Positions 23,999 to 34,070 of a stretch of 63,290 nt of DNA are shown here, piece by piece (within the stretch, counting starts at the first letter, position 1; each line of letters opens with the position of its first letter). This DNA is from Mycoemilia scoparia (lineage: Eukaryota > Kickxellomycota > Kickxellomycetes > Kickxellales > Kickxellaceae), in assembly GCA_027575805.1 (NCBI GenBank), contig JANBPU010000092.1, forward strand, positions 1 to 63,290. Reading direction: 5' to 3'. Under the pieces are notes generated by a model. It worked only from the letters and a program-made list of their open reading frames with translations, did no database searches and was not told where the DNA came from. The translations under genes and the position numbers were made by a program.

Positions 23999-26900
23999 TC
24001 CGAAATTCTAAAATGGGTACAATTACTACTAATGGTATTTCTTGTTGTTTAGTGAAGCAGGAAATTGTCAATACAAGAAGTGACGATATTTAAGATACCG
24101 ACAGTAGGCGTGGTGGTAAAAGCGATAGTAATAATGGTAGTAGCGGAAATGGTGATTTGTGATGTAGTAGTGTTGGTGGTCGCACTTTTAGCTTTTTTAT
24201 ACCAGGTTAAATAGCTTTAATATAGTATTTTGGAAGAACCAACGATAGTAGAAAGCTTAACCACGAAACTACACACGAAAAAAAAGCGCCAGTATGTAAA
24301 TAGGTAGATTGGATAATATATTGAGCACCGATAATTGTGTAGAGAGGAGCTCCCAGTGGCTAAGCTATTTATGCTGCAGGTAAAACAAAGTGATGGCTGA
24401 AGACACAAAGGAAGCGGATAATGTAAATGTCGCTATAGTAGGAAAATTTGGGTAAAAATAAGGTAGTGTTATAACGTGTTATGGTTGTAGATGATGTTGT
24501 GAAGTTAAGAAACAAATCAATACGCAGAAACAAAAAGGTTAGAGGCGGTGATTGTTAATTATAGGTTATATAAACACTAGGGGAAGGCAAGAAGAAAAAA
24601 CCAAGATATTGATGGTTGTATGAAATAAGCTAGCTATCTAGCTATGATTAAAATGGCAAGTTGATTGTAAATACTTGGTTGGGTACCTCTTTTGCTAGCT
24701 GAATGGTATTTCAGTGGATTAGACAGCTTGATGGGATATAAACACTCGCACACACACACAGAGAGAGAGAGAAGCGTCAATAGCAAGCCAACTAATAAAG
24801 ACAAAATTCGAGGATATTATAAATATGCGGTAAAGGCTTGTTATTGCAGAAAAATGGGAATGACGGTCCTTAAATATAAACACCGTATGAAAGGTTTAAT
24901 ATAAATTAGCGGCCAGGGTAGGATACTGCTGCTGGTAGTTTGTTCCGCAAGGAAATAATAATAATAATAGTGGCAAGGAACAAAGCGAGTATAAAAGGTA
25001 GATCAAGGAGATAGAAAGGGATATAGTAGTTACCTCTTGCTTGATTTGCTTTGTAGTTAGACAGACAAGATAGAGAGAGGAGTAAAAACGTGCTTTGAAA
25101 GGAATAAAGGAGGTACAAGGTAAAAATATAAAGTAAAGAAAGGAAAGGGAAAGACTAGAGAGATATTTTTGTGGTGGGCAAATAAGGCCAGTAACAGCAA
25201 AGGCCAAAATGGTGCAATAGAGGATTTCAGAAACGCTAGAAGGGAGTTTAGCCAGAGAGAAAAATGACTGAGAAGTGGGCAACTACTACTAGCATGACCG
25301 GCAACTAGCAGCGCATTTACCTTCCCCAAGTCCGTGGTAGCAGTGATGGGAGTGGCAATAATAAAGTAGCAGCCACGGATGCGCTTGAACGCTCGATGTG
25401 GGACCATTTCTTTAGCCAATCGCCCACTGCATAAATTCGTAGTGTCGTTTTTTATTGAGTGCTTAACCCATGTCTCAGGGATAGGCCAGAGACCGAGTAC
25501 AAGAGCCAGAAAACCATCACACATAAACACACAAGCTCACAGTTTATGTTAGCAGCAACAAAAACGGGTTTTTCTGTCAAGTCTGAGTGCGTAAATTCAG
25601 CAAGTCATTGGACTATAGTGTGGAGTTCGCACAAGACCATAGTTGAAACACACCAGTCCACATACAGGAAAGGTATTCATGAGTGTTATCGCCTCTCCCC
25701 CTCCAGAGTAGTAGAAAAATAGTCTAGCACTTCCAAAACCCCCTTTGGTTAGTGGAGAAATACCCAGATCTCGACAACTTTCAAGCCCATTTCACTGTGG
25801 CGGCTTGGCCCAACGGTTTTGAGATACAGGCCAAGAACACTATGATCGTGTCAGATAAAATCATGCCGTATCAGTAACGATCATCTTTGTGTTTATGCAG
25901 CGCTGCATTGTTTATACATTTTCTATTGAATTAAAGCAGGAACTACACGACAACAACAAAAGGTAATGGAGAAGGGCTCTTGCAGCGCCAAGAACCTATG
26001 GAGCCACACAAGTCAATAATAAAATACCCATCTTGGCAGAGAAGCAGCATTTGTGCAGCCACGGATTCATATTGATGGGGATATAGAGGTGTTTATTTTC
26101 GTGTGTTCTTGTGTTGCCTACAACATATAGAATTAGGGCGCTATATAATATAAACCATAGGCCATTTTAACTAATTTGAAAGTTACATGAGTAGTTATTT
26201 TTGAAAGGCTAGTCGCTCATTTGGCTGCGATTGCCCCCATAAAAATTACCCACCAAAAGGTGCCCTTCAAAAATCATTGCCCATATAGATAGAAAGATAG
26301 AGCAAATGATCGTATAATACTTTTCTTGGAAGAATTGTACGACGCTTTAGATTTCAACATATTGTTTGGTTTTGGTTGCTTCAATAAGGTTTTTCGGTGT
26401 TTAAGTGCCGCTAGTTTTTGACTAGAATCCGTTCTCTCTTGTACACACACACACGGTCACTAAAAACAAAAACGAGTGGGTAATTTTCATCCACCCAAAT
26501 TCAAGCAATCTTTTATTGGTCAATTTTCTGGTTCAATAAACAAATGGGCTGATCAGGCTCTCCCACTCTTTCTTTCTCCACATTGCGGATGAACACTAGA
26601 CACAGTGGATGCACACTACCCTCTCAAACTAAAACCCAGGACATCTATAGTTTGGATTTGCTTCTCCCCACTCGACTGGATGAACGTACATTAACTCGAT
26701 ACCCAAACTAATGCGTAAACACGCCAACAGATTTGCATGTAATTTCGAATTAGCCAATACCCCGTATTATTTTTTGAGCTAATAGACACATACCCACAAA
26801 AAAGCGTCCGTGGGATCCGTGGTGTCTGTGCCTGTTCAACATGACTAGCCAATATTTGCATTTACCTAAAACCCGTTCCCGAAGAGATTTAGTTTCCTAC

Positions 26901-27299
26901 TTGATGCATTTTTGGGGTGAAGCTTATACCAGCACCAGCGGTGGGAGCAACCGAAGCTGCTATTTGTAATTGAAAAAGGAATCAAGAAAAGAGAGGGTTA
27001 TACCGACTGATTTTGTGTTGTAATCCAAAAAAGTAGATTGAGATTTTGAGGTTTCAATAATGATCATGATGTCTTATAATGAATACATGCACAATTTATC
27101 CATTATAATCATCCGCGTGTATTAGTATTTACATCTAATCATTGTCATAAACAAACAATCTCCCGTATTCTATTATTATTATGAATATTATTATTATTGA
27201 AATGCGCTTGCTTGAAACAATTTTTGAGGATAACGTTTTAATACCAAGTATTTATTAAAAATCAATGAAATATCTTTACGAAAATAAATATCAGTATAA
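23999..27299. other. 3.3 kb gene-free region with purine-rich tracts
   Basis: The largest non-coding stretch in the window, lying upstream of the 1017-residue gene and downstream of BUD13. Both genes are on the minus strand. On the plus strand 24890-25270 is strongly purine-rich (GA and AAG strings), so the minus strand is pyrimidine-rich, as in the leaders of other genes here. Minus-strand frames of up to 157 codons at 24896-25530 are Leu/Ser/Phe-rich products of that bias, not evident genes. One dispersed repeat copy sits at about 26195-26290. Small CA and GA microsatellites occur at 24745-24775 and 26440-26455. I found no tRNA. Confidence 0.6.
26195..26290 (-). repeat. Dispersed intergenic repeat, copy B
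   Basis: On the minus strand this reads AAGGGCACCTTTTGGTGGG, then an AT-rich stretch, GGGGGCAATCGCAGCCAAA and TGAGCGAC. It aligns along most of its length with copies A, C and D. No ORF. Confidence 0.6.
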
Positions 27300-28214
27300 T
27301 CACTCCATATATGATGCGGCATATTCGTTATCTCTTCTAGCTTTGCGTTCATTCTGTTTCAAAAACAAATCTTTTTCGAAACCATTAGATCTATCAACAC
27401 CATCCCACCGATATCCCGGAAGTATTCCAAACCTATTAGGTGGTGGTGGCGGACCTTTGTAAATAGGATATTTTGGCTTTTTCGATTTACTGCTACTTCC
27501 AGTGCTAGATTTCAAAGATAGTTTATTACGCATAGGATCATCCCAATGTATCTTTGACTTAATCTCATCCTCATCATCCCGCCTATATCGAGCAAATGGA
27601 GTATTTTTAGCCTCCTCTTCCAGCCTTTTTCGTTCTTCAATTTCTCTTCTCTGAACAAGACCTTTATTCCACTCCTTTCTTTTGGCTTCATATTCTTCTT
27701 GTTCCTGTTTTTTACGTTCTCGCTCTGCTAATATTTGAGATTCCATTTCAGAGTGCCGCATAATTTTGCCGGTCTTTGAATCGCGATAAACATCTTGGTC
27801 ATCTGGTTTGAGTGATTTTAGGAGGGCTTGGCGTTTTAGTTCTTCATAGTCAGTAATTTTGCGTAATTCTTGGGCAGTCTGTATACCATATTTTGTTTTT
27901 GGTGGGGATGGTGGTTGTGGTAACGAATTTTCAGGGTTTGAGGGGCTGTCAGCATTCTGATCTCGGCCATCACCAAGAGTTATCCATTTTGGCTTAAGGT
28001 CTTTGGATTTGTCTTTACTTTTTGGCTTCCCTTCTTTTATATCTGGTATTTCTATTAAATCTGCGTCGTTGTCAACTATGGCTATAGAATGTTTTTTTGA
28101 GGATTCCTTGGTATGTTGCTTTTTCGACTTTTTCTTTTTAGTTTTTGTGGCTTTGGAGGAAGAGTCTGGATCACCATCTCCGTAGTGCTTTTCAAGATAG
28201 CTTTGTAATGACAT
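27300..28214 (-). CDS. BUD13: BUD13/CWC26 pre-mRNA splicing factor (RES complex)
   Basis: Intronless, 304 residues. Bud13 is the core of the RES (retention and splicing) complex of the activated spliceosome. The N-terminus [15 protein letters not shown] is characteristic and is followed by a Lys-rich region (residues about 20-75). The middle contains a motif for RES interaction ([19 protein letters not shown]). The C-terminal domain has the family hallmark [19 protein letters not shown], then [20 protein letters not shown] and an Arg/Lys tail. The start at 28214 was chosen because the 29 upstream in-frame residues are not family-like and it opens on the conserved motif. Length fits fungal Bud13 (about 270-350). 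Confidence 0.93.
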   Translation of the reverse strand: MSLQSYLEKHYGDGDPDSSSKATKTKKKKSKKQHTKESSKKHSIAIVDNDADLIEIPDIKEGKPKSKDKSKDLKPKWITLGDGRDQNADSPSNPENSLPQPPSPPKTKYGIQTAQELRKITDYEELKRQALLKSLKPDDQDVYRDSKTGKIMRHSEMESQILAERERKKQEQEEYEAKRKEWNKGLVQRREIEERKRLEEEAKNTPFARYRRDDEDEIKSKIHWDDPMRNKLSLKSSTGSSSKSKKPKYPIYKGPPPPPNRFGILPGYRWDGVDRSNGFEKDLFLKQNERKARRDNEYAASYME

Positions 28215-29473
28215 TGTCGGATTATGTATTATATACAAGTTTGGAGAAAAGAAGAATGCAGTTGAATCATATCGCTCTTGGAAAGGATAGATCCAAGTCA
28301 CTGATAATTGGTGAAATACATTTATTGTCTTGTTAACTTGTTATGGGTTTTTAATGTATAGTTTTTCTAATTGACGATATGATGCTTTGATTTATTTAAG
28401 CACATGTCTAGATCACAAACAGTTGAGCCAAAGCAAGTCACCAGGTTCAGGTAACTTTCAGAAATAAAACACGTCTCAAGGGTATATAGAGCAAAGATCT
28501 CTGATTATCAAAACAGTTTACCCAAACATTCCACATCAAGACAAGACCATCTGTTGTCGCCAACATTATTTAAAGGCAAGTTCGTGGTTGTTTTGTTGCT
28601 CTATTGGTGAGAAATAAAAAGTTGATTGGTATTGTTTTGGGAAAGCAGTTTGGCAGATAAATATGTGTGCTTTTGGAAGTTTCACACAGCCAGGCTCAAG
28701 TAAACAAACCAGTGTTTGTTTTGATTATGAAAAAACCAAGTCAAACAACAAGACTTTTTAAGTCAGTGTTAATTAATTGTGCGTGTTTTTTTTGAAAAAC
28801 TGTAAAAGAGAGATGTGCCTCATTCTCTTTATCATACACAAATCGATGGATTCGGGCTATAGGGTGGGAATACACACAGCTACTTCGCCTAAAAGTATCA
28901 AGTTCGTGCTAACAGTAATGATAATAATGTCAGCGCAAAGCACCATCCGGCTAGTCAAGAGCTGAACTGTGAACTTTTACCGAAAGATTCTTGATAGATG
29001 TATAACTGGCCTACTAAACAATGAATAAAGCAAGTAAAATTGAAGTGAACTTCCTTTTGCATATCCCTTTATTGTTTGTTTTTCACTCTCACACAACCAG
29101 CTTGGAATATTTTGAACCTAGCAAGAGTTTTTGTAGTGCTTGACCAAGAAAAACGTCTTACACATTGGGTTTTATTGTGATTGTCGCCTTCGCCATTCTA
29201 TTATTATACGTTTTGGTCCTTTCCCCATCACAATCTCTTTCGTCCTTCTCTGTCTTTGCCATCGTCCCTTTATTTTGTTTCTCCTCCTCAGAGTCTCTCC
29301 CTCTCTGTCTTTGGTCTTCGCATTTCCTTACCAGATCTTTATTTGCATTTCTCATACAATTCCAATTTAGCCCAATAATACGGTGTTTTTCTTACATTCT
29401 ACCTCTTATTTTATTTATTGAGTAGTTACCAAACTAGCATATATAAAGCATATAAGGACCGAAAGATACGGCC
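28215..29473. other. Divergent promoter region between BUD13 and the Dbf2-like kinase
   Basis: About 1.26 kb between two divergent genes. The kinase-proximal part, 29205-29420, is a pronounced pyrimidine-rich tract (TCTCC, CTTTC strings), as seen before other plus-strand genes here, and is probably its 5' leader. A TATATAAA string lies at about 29441. No further gene is visible. Confidence 0.55.
29205..29420 (+). promoter_or_regulatory. Pyrimidine-rich promoter/leader tract
   Basis: The plus strand is mainly C and T for about 200 bases immediately upstream of the kinase start. CT-rich stretches near transcription start sites are common in fungal promoters. The start site itself cannot be placed by eye. 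Confidence 0.45.
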
Positions 29474-31714
29474 ATGAATTCAATGTTTGGAGACCAGAGA
29501 AATATGCCATTAGACTACGACCCTCAACGGCCGTGGTTGGCAAAAAATTCTGGTGTAATGCAGACCCTAGAGACATTTGGTGGTCAACCTTCACCTACAT
29601 TTGCTCAACACCAGCAAGCTGCTCAGTATCATCATCAGCAGCAGCAGCAACACAACCACCACAACCACCAGCACAATGAGCCACAGCAGGCAATGAACAT
29701 GCATGACCAATACAACAATCAGCAACACCAACAAGCACAATACTATCAATATCATAACAACCAAGGTAATGGTCATTACGAACAGCATAATGCGTATCCT
29801 CAGCAACAACAACAACCACATCATCATGAAGCACAGTACTCATATGGTCAACAGCAGGAGCAGCCTGCGGTTATAACACGTAACCAAGCGCAAATGTATC
29901 AACAAGAGATGGCCAAATTAAATAAGCAACAGCAAGCATCGTCCACTCAAGAAAACAGCCCGAATGCCTTTCAAAATCCCAATGTGCAACAACAGCAGCA
30001 GCAGCAGACCCCGATGAACATAGATTATCAAGTTGGTGGAAATCTAGTCTCAGCAATGGCAGCACCTCCCACGGCATCAAAAGGGACAGAGACCCGGAAG
30101 CATGCATTCTTGGATACATTAGATCCTTCAATTCGTCGTAAAATCGAGGCAGCCCAAGTATACTTTATAGAATACTATTTTGACCACTACTCGTATATTT
30201 ATCAGAGACAGCAACGATTTGAGGGTTTCAAGAACGCTGTCAAGCAGCAACAGCAGCGGAATAGGTCTATTACTCAAGGCCAGATCCAAGAGGCATGGAA
30301 TCGATTCCAACTCAGTGAGCACCAAACACTTCGCAAGAGACGCTTGAGAACCAGAGAGCGTGAGTTTGATGTGCTGGCCCAGATAGGACAAGGCGGCTAT
30401 GGCCAAGTATTCTTGGCCCGGAAGAGAGATACTGGGGAAGTTTGTGCACTCAAGAAAATGTCCAAGCGGCTTCTGCATCAACTCAATGAGGTTCAGCATA
30501 TCCTTACTGAAAGGGACATTTTGAGAACTGCAAAATCTCTATGGTTGGTCAAATTGCTCTATGCATTCCAGGATCCCAAATTTGTGTACCTTGCAATGGA
30601 GTATGTGCCTGGTGGCGATATCAGAACTCTGCTTAATAGCAATGGTATTCTCATCAATCACTTTACTCGATTCTATGTTGCCGAAATGATAGTTTCGGTC
30701 GCAGCTCTTCATACATTGGGCTACATTCATCGTGACTTGAAGCCAGAAAACTTTTTGATCGACAGTCTTGGTCATATCAAGCTAACCGATTTCGGGCTTT
30801 CTCAGGGCCATTTGAGCAGACACCATCTGGATGCAATGAAAAAGAAGCTAGAAAAAGTCAAGGATGAGGAGCTAATCTATCGCACATCGACAGAAAAAAG
30901 GAGTTTCTACCGCAACTGGAGAAGAGACGAAATGCCACAGGCGTACTCGATTGTTGGATCTCCTGACTACATGGCCCCCGAAATATTGTACACCTCTTTA
31001 GCCATCACAAAAAAGAAGGAAAAGGAGGCTGCCGCTGCTGCTGCCGCCGCAGCCCGTGGCAACGGAAGTGCCCTAAAAGAAAATAGCACCGATAACTCTG
31101 CTAATTCACATTTCTCTAAAAGTTCCAACCAAGCATCCATGGAATCAGATATAGGCTATGACCATCGAGTAGACTACTGGTCTCTAGGCTGTATCCTCTA
31201 CGAATTCCTGTCCGGTTACGCCCCGTTCACTGGTCCCACCTTGGACGATGTATGGCGCAACGTATACCATTGGGAAAAATCATTCCAAAGACCAGACTTT
31301 GAAAGCCCCGAAGCTGAAAAGAACCTATCGCCCGAGGCGTGGGATATGATTACCAAGTTGGTATGTCACAGAGATGTTAGATTCTCATCACTCAATGAAA
31401 TCCAAAACCATCCATACTTCCGTCCGCTCAATCTGGGCCATATGCGTGAAACCGCCACACCACCATTTGTTCCTCAGCTCGAATCCGAGGCTGATACTGC
31501 CTACTTTGATGACTTTTCTAACCCTCAAGACATGGAATTGTATCGCGATGTTAATAATAAGAGAAAAGAATTGGATGGGTTGTTGTCGGATGCCGAAGCA
31601 AATGGTAATTCAAAGGATGGAAAGGATGGTGGCGGTGATGGTGATAATCAACCTGATCCTGCGGCATTTATTGGGTTTACTTATCGTCATAATAGACATC
31701 TTCGACCTCGCTAA
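29474..31714 (+). CDS. DBF2: Dbf2/Sid2-type NDR-family AGC kinase
   Basis: Intronless, 746 residues. Dbf2/Sid2 kinases bind Mob1 and drive mitotic exit and septation. Residues 1-190 are Gln/His/Asn-rich. A Mob-binding N-terminal helical region (about 215-297) precedes the kinase domain. The Gly loop is GQGGYGQVFLA (305-315), the ATP lysine is K327, HRDLKPEN starts at 419 and DFG at 439. Activation-loop Ser492 is in YSIVGSPDYMAPE, the Sid2/Dbf2 form rather than the Cbk1/Orb6 form. The C-terminal hydrophobic motif FIGFTYRH has phosphosite T736. Unusually, about 50 residues with a poly-Ala run are inserted between APE (501-503) and DYWSLGC (567-573), where relatives have about ten. A fungal Sid2 orthologue is the best reading. 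Confidence 0.92.
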   Translation: MNSMFGDQRNMPLDYDPQRPWLAKNSGVMQTLETFGGQPSPTFAQHQQAAQYHHQQQQQHNHHNHQHNEPQQAMNMHDQYNNQQHQQAQYYQYHNNQGNGHYEQHNAYPQQQQQPHHHEAQYSYGQQQEQPAVITRNQAQMYQQEMAKLNKQQQASSTQENSPNAFQNPNVQQQQQQQTPMNIDYQVGGNLVSAMAAPPTASKGTETRKHAFLDTLDPSIRRKIEAAQVYFIEYYFDHYSYIYQRQQRFEGFKNAVKQQQQRNRSITQGQIQEAWNRFQLSEHQTLRKRRLRTREREFDVLAQIGQGGYGQVFLARKRDTGEVCALKKMSKRLLHQLNEVQHILTERDILRTAKSLWLVKLLYAFQDPKFVYLAMEYVPGGDIRTLLNSNGILINHFTRFYVAEMIVSVAALHTLGYIHRDLKPENFLIDSLGHIKLTDFGLSQGHLSRHHLDAMKKKLEKVKDEELIYRTSTEKRSFYRNWRRDEMPQAYSIVGSPDYMAPEILYTSLAITKKKEKEAAAAAAAAARGNGSALKENSTDNSANSHFSKSSNQASMESDIGYDHRVDYWSLGCILYEFLSGYAPFTGPTLDDVWRNVYHWEKSFQRPDFESPEAEKNLSPEAWDMITKLVCHRDVRFSSLNEIQNHPYFRPLNLGHMRETATPPFVPQLESEADTAYFDDFSNPQDMELYRDVNNKRKELDGLLSDAEANGNSKDGKDGGGDGDNQPDPAAFIGFTYRHNRHLRPR

Positions 31715-32469
31715 ATAATTATAGTAGTTGTGTTTTGTGTGTGTCTGTATGTGTGTGAGAGTGTAAATGCTTATACGCTTTTTATTTAAAAAAAGAGAAA
31801 AAATTTAAAATGCTCATTATTATTATTATTAATTAATATAAGTCATTGGAATATCATGGATGATATTATTGTTTAAGTTTATCAATGGCAAAGCAAAAAC
31901 AATATCTGTAATAATCTTTATACGGGGTGGGCGTTGTTAACTGTTGCTACCTTTTCTTTAACAACATATTTATGACAATTTTCAAAGGGTACCTTACCTC
32001 CTTTTGGCGGCTGCCAATGATCATAGGGGGATAATTACAGACAAATAAGTGAGATCCAACACTTTACAAACTATCTCGCATTTATTAAAATGTCTAACTT
32101 ATTTTTTGGCACATTGGAAGTCATACACATGGGACATGAGTTTGAAAAAAAATAAAAATAAACAAGACCATAGTTTATAACCATTTTTAATCTTTTGATC
32201 TGCAGATTTTAATCTCCCTTTATACCCCATAACAGCACATAAAGCCTCATACTAAAATTGTATCAATTTTTCAATAATATTTTTGTGTTCAATCAGCAGG
32301 AAAAAAAAAAGTTTATAGCTTTTCTAAAAAGGACTCTTGTGGTCTATATAATTTATACATATACATTTGTATTTCATATCTTTTTATATATTTACTCAGA
32401 TACCCACACACATACACGCAACACCTTTATCTAGGCGCATATACAACAAATACATATTCTTTAAAGAAA
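31715..32469. other. Intergenic region with a dispersed repeat copy
   Basis: About 755 AT-rich bases: 3' end of the kinase gene, repeat copy C at about 31975-32060 and the promoter of the NOP6-like gene, which has TATA-like strings at 32370-32395. No ORF of note. Confidence 0.55.
31975..32060 (+). repeat. Dispersed intergenic repeat, copy C
   Basis: Reads TTTCAAAGGGTACC, then CTTTTGGCGGCTGCC, TGATCATAGGGGGATAATTA and AAATAAGTGAG. It aligns best with copy D and, by its second half, with the reverse complement of copy B. Confidence 0.65.
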
Positions 32470-33644
32470 ATGGCTGAAAGTACTACTAAACTAAACAAAA
32501 AACAAAAGAAGGCGCTTAAATTCAGAAGCAAAGCCAAAGGAAAAACCGATGATGCCACAGTTGAAGTGGCCAAACCAGCTCAACCCAAAAAGAATAAAGC
32601 AAAATATGAACCAAAGGGCAATAAGGCCGCAAACAAGAATAAGAACGAGAACAAGCAAAATAAGGAGGAAAACCAAGAAACTGGAGGAGATCAAAGCGAA
32701 GGAAAGAAACAAGTATCAAAGCATAGATTCATTGTATTCGTTGGTAAGTAACCAGAAAAAAAGATGTTTAATTTGAACAATTTATGTGTAGAGGTAATAA
32801 TATGTGCATTGAGTTTGGTGTATATTAATCATTGAGGGAATGGTTTTTGTGTATAGGAAATTTGCCTTATGATACAACCAAAGAAGATCTTGAACAACTG
32901 TTTGAGTCAGCAGGTAAGCAAATGATCAATACTACTACCATTATAATTTATGATATATATTGTAAATATATATATAAATATTGATTGATTGATTGATTGT
33001 GTGTTTTTAAATAAATTTAGCTCCTACATCAGTACGACTTCTCACTGATAAACAAACAAAGAAGCCAAAAGGATATGCATTTTTGGAATTCGATTCACCA
33101 GATCAATTAAAGGTAAACCTTAGCTCAGCATATATAAACAGCATAAATTATCATAGTTGTGGTTAAATCCGACATATTATTAATGATTTAATATTTCTTG
33201 GGATGTGTGCATATACACATATATATATATTTAATGGTAATAGCAAGCACTTAAATTCCACAGATATGGATTTAAATCACGAAAGATAAATGTTGAACTT
33301 ACTGCTGGAGGTGGAGGTAATACAGAAAATCGAAGAAAGAAATTGGAGCAAAAACGTAAACAGCTTGAAAATGAAAGAGAAAAGGTAAATAGTTATAAAA
33401 AAGAACAACAGTGCTTTGATTTATACAGACAATATATTCTTTTAATTGATACCAATATTTTTGGCGATGAATGTTGTAGGCTAAAGATAATAATAAAAGA
33501 CCTCATGGAGGCGATGACGAAGATGGAGGCAGCGGCGATTATGAGGAGGGTGGTAATGACTTTAATTCAAACAACAATAATAATGACAAAGAGGCAAAGA
33601 AACCTCGTAATCGTAGACCAAAAAAGAAAAGTAAAAACTATTAG
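32470..33644 (+). CDS. NOP6: Nop6-like RRM RNA-binding protein, five exons
   Basis: Exons 32470-32743, 32857-32913, 33021-33112, 33244-33384 and 33480-33644 splice in frame to 242 residues. Nop6 binds RNA in small-subunit ribosome assembly in the nucleolus. Residues 1-85 are Lys/Asn-rich and basic. A single RRM runs about 88-165. RNP2 is FIVFVGNLPYD across the first junction and RNP1 is KGYAFLEF in exon 3. The tail is charged (EQKRKQLENEREK) and then Asp/Gly/Asn-rich, ending in a basic patch PRNRRPKKKSKNY. Arrangement and length match fungal Nop6, though other small RRM proteins are similar. Exons of 57 and 92 bases make this a finely divided gene. The introns carry TA and ATTG microsatellites. 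Confidence 0.85.
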
Positions 33645-34070
33645 CAAACTGGTAAAATGGTTGAATTTTACCTTTTTGACACAACAAAAACAATCTGTGA
33701 TTTATCAACCTTCATTTTTATACATATTACAATCAATTGTTGCTTTTGTTGCCTTTAATAAAGATGACAGATTCCATGAACAATAAACTGAATTTCAAAG
33801 CTAAATTAAAGTGCAGTGGATACATTGTTCTATTACTACAACAACTAATAACAACATGGTATCATTTAATGTTATTTACAAATTCTACTTCAATAATACT
33901 AAATATAAATGTAATAAGAAAGACGAAGAAAACATAAACATAATAAACAATGAAAAAGCGCATTCAAAAAATCAACAGCAAAAATAAAAGATACGTATAA
34001 ATATAGATATAAAGAAGATATATGCTTGGGTATTTCCGTTTGTTTTTACCATTATTGCGTTAATGGAATA
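33645..34070. other. Convergent 3' regions of the NOP6-like and B-box genes
   Basis: AT-rich 3' flanks with several AATAAA strings (for example near 33756 and 33940) that could serve as poly(A) signals. No gene is visible. Confidence 0.5.

Noticed and set aside
24896..25530. Overlapping minus-strand ORFs of up to 157 codons that look like membrane proteins
   Set aside because: The Leu/Ser/Phe richness comes from a CT-rich tract on that strand. No conserved motif or consistent frame is seen.
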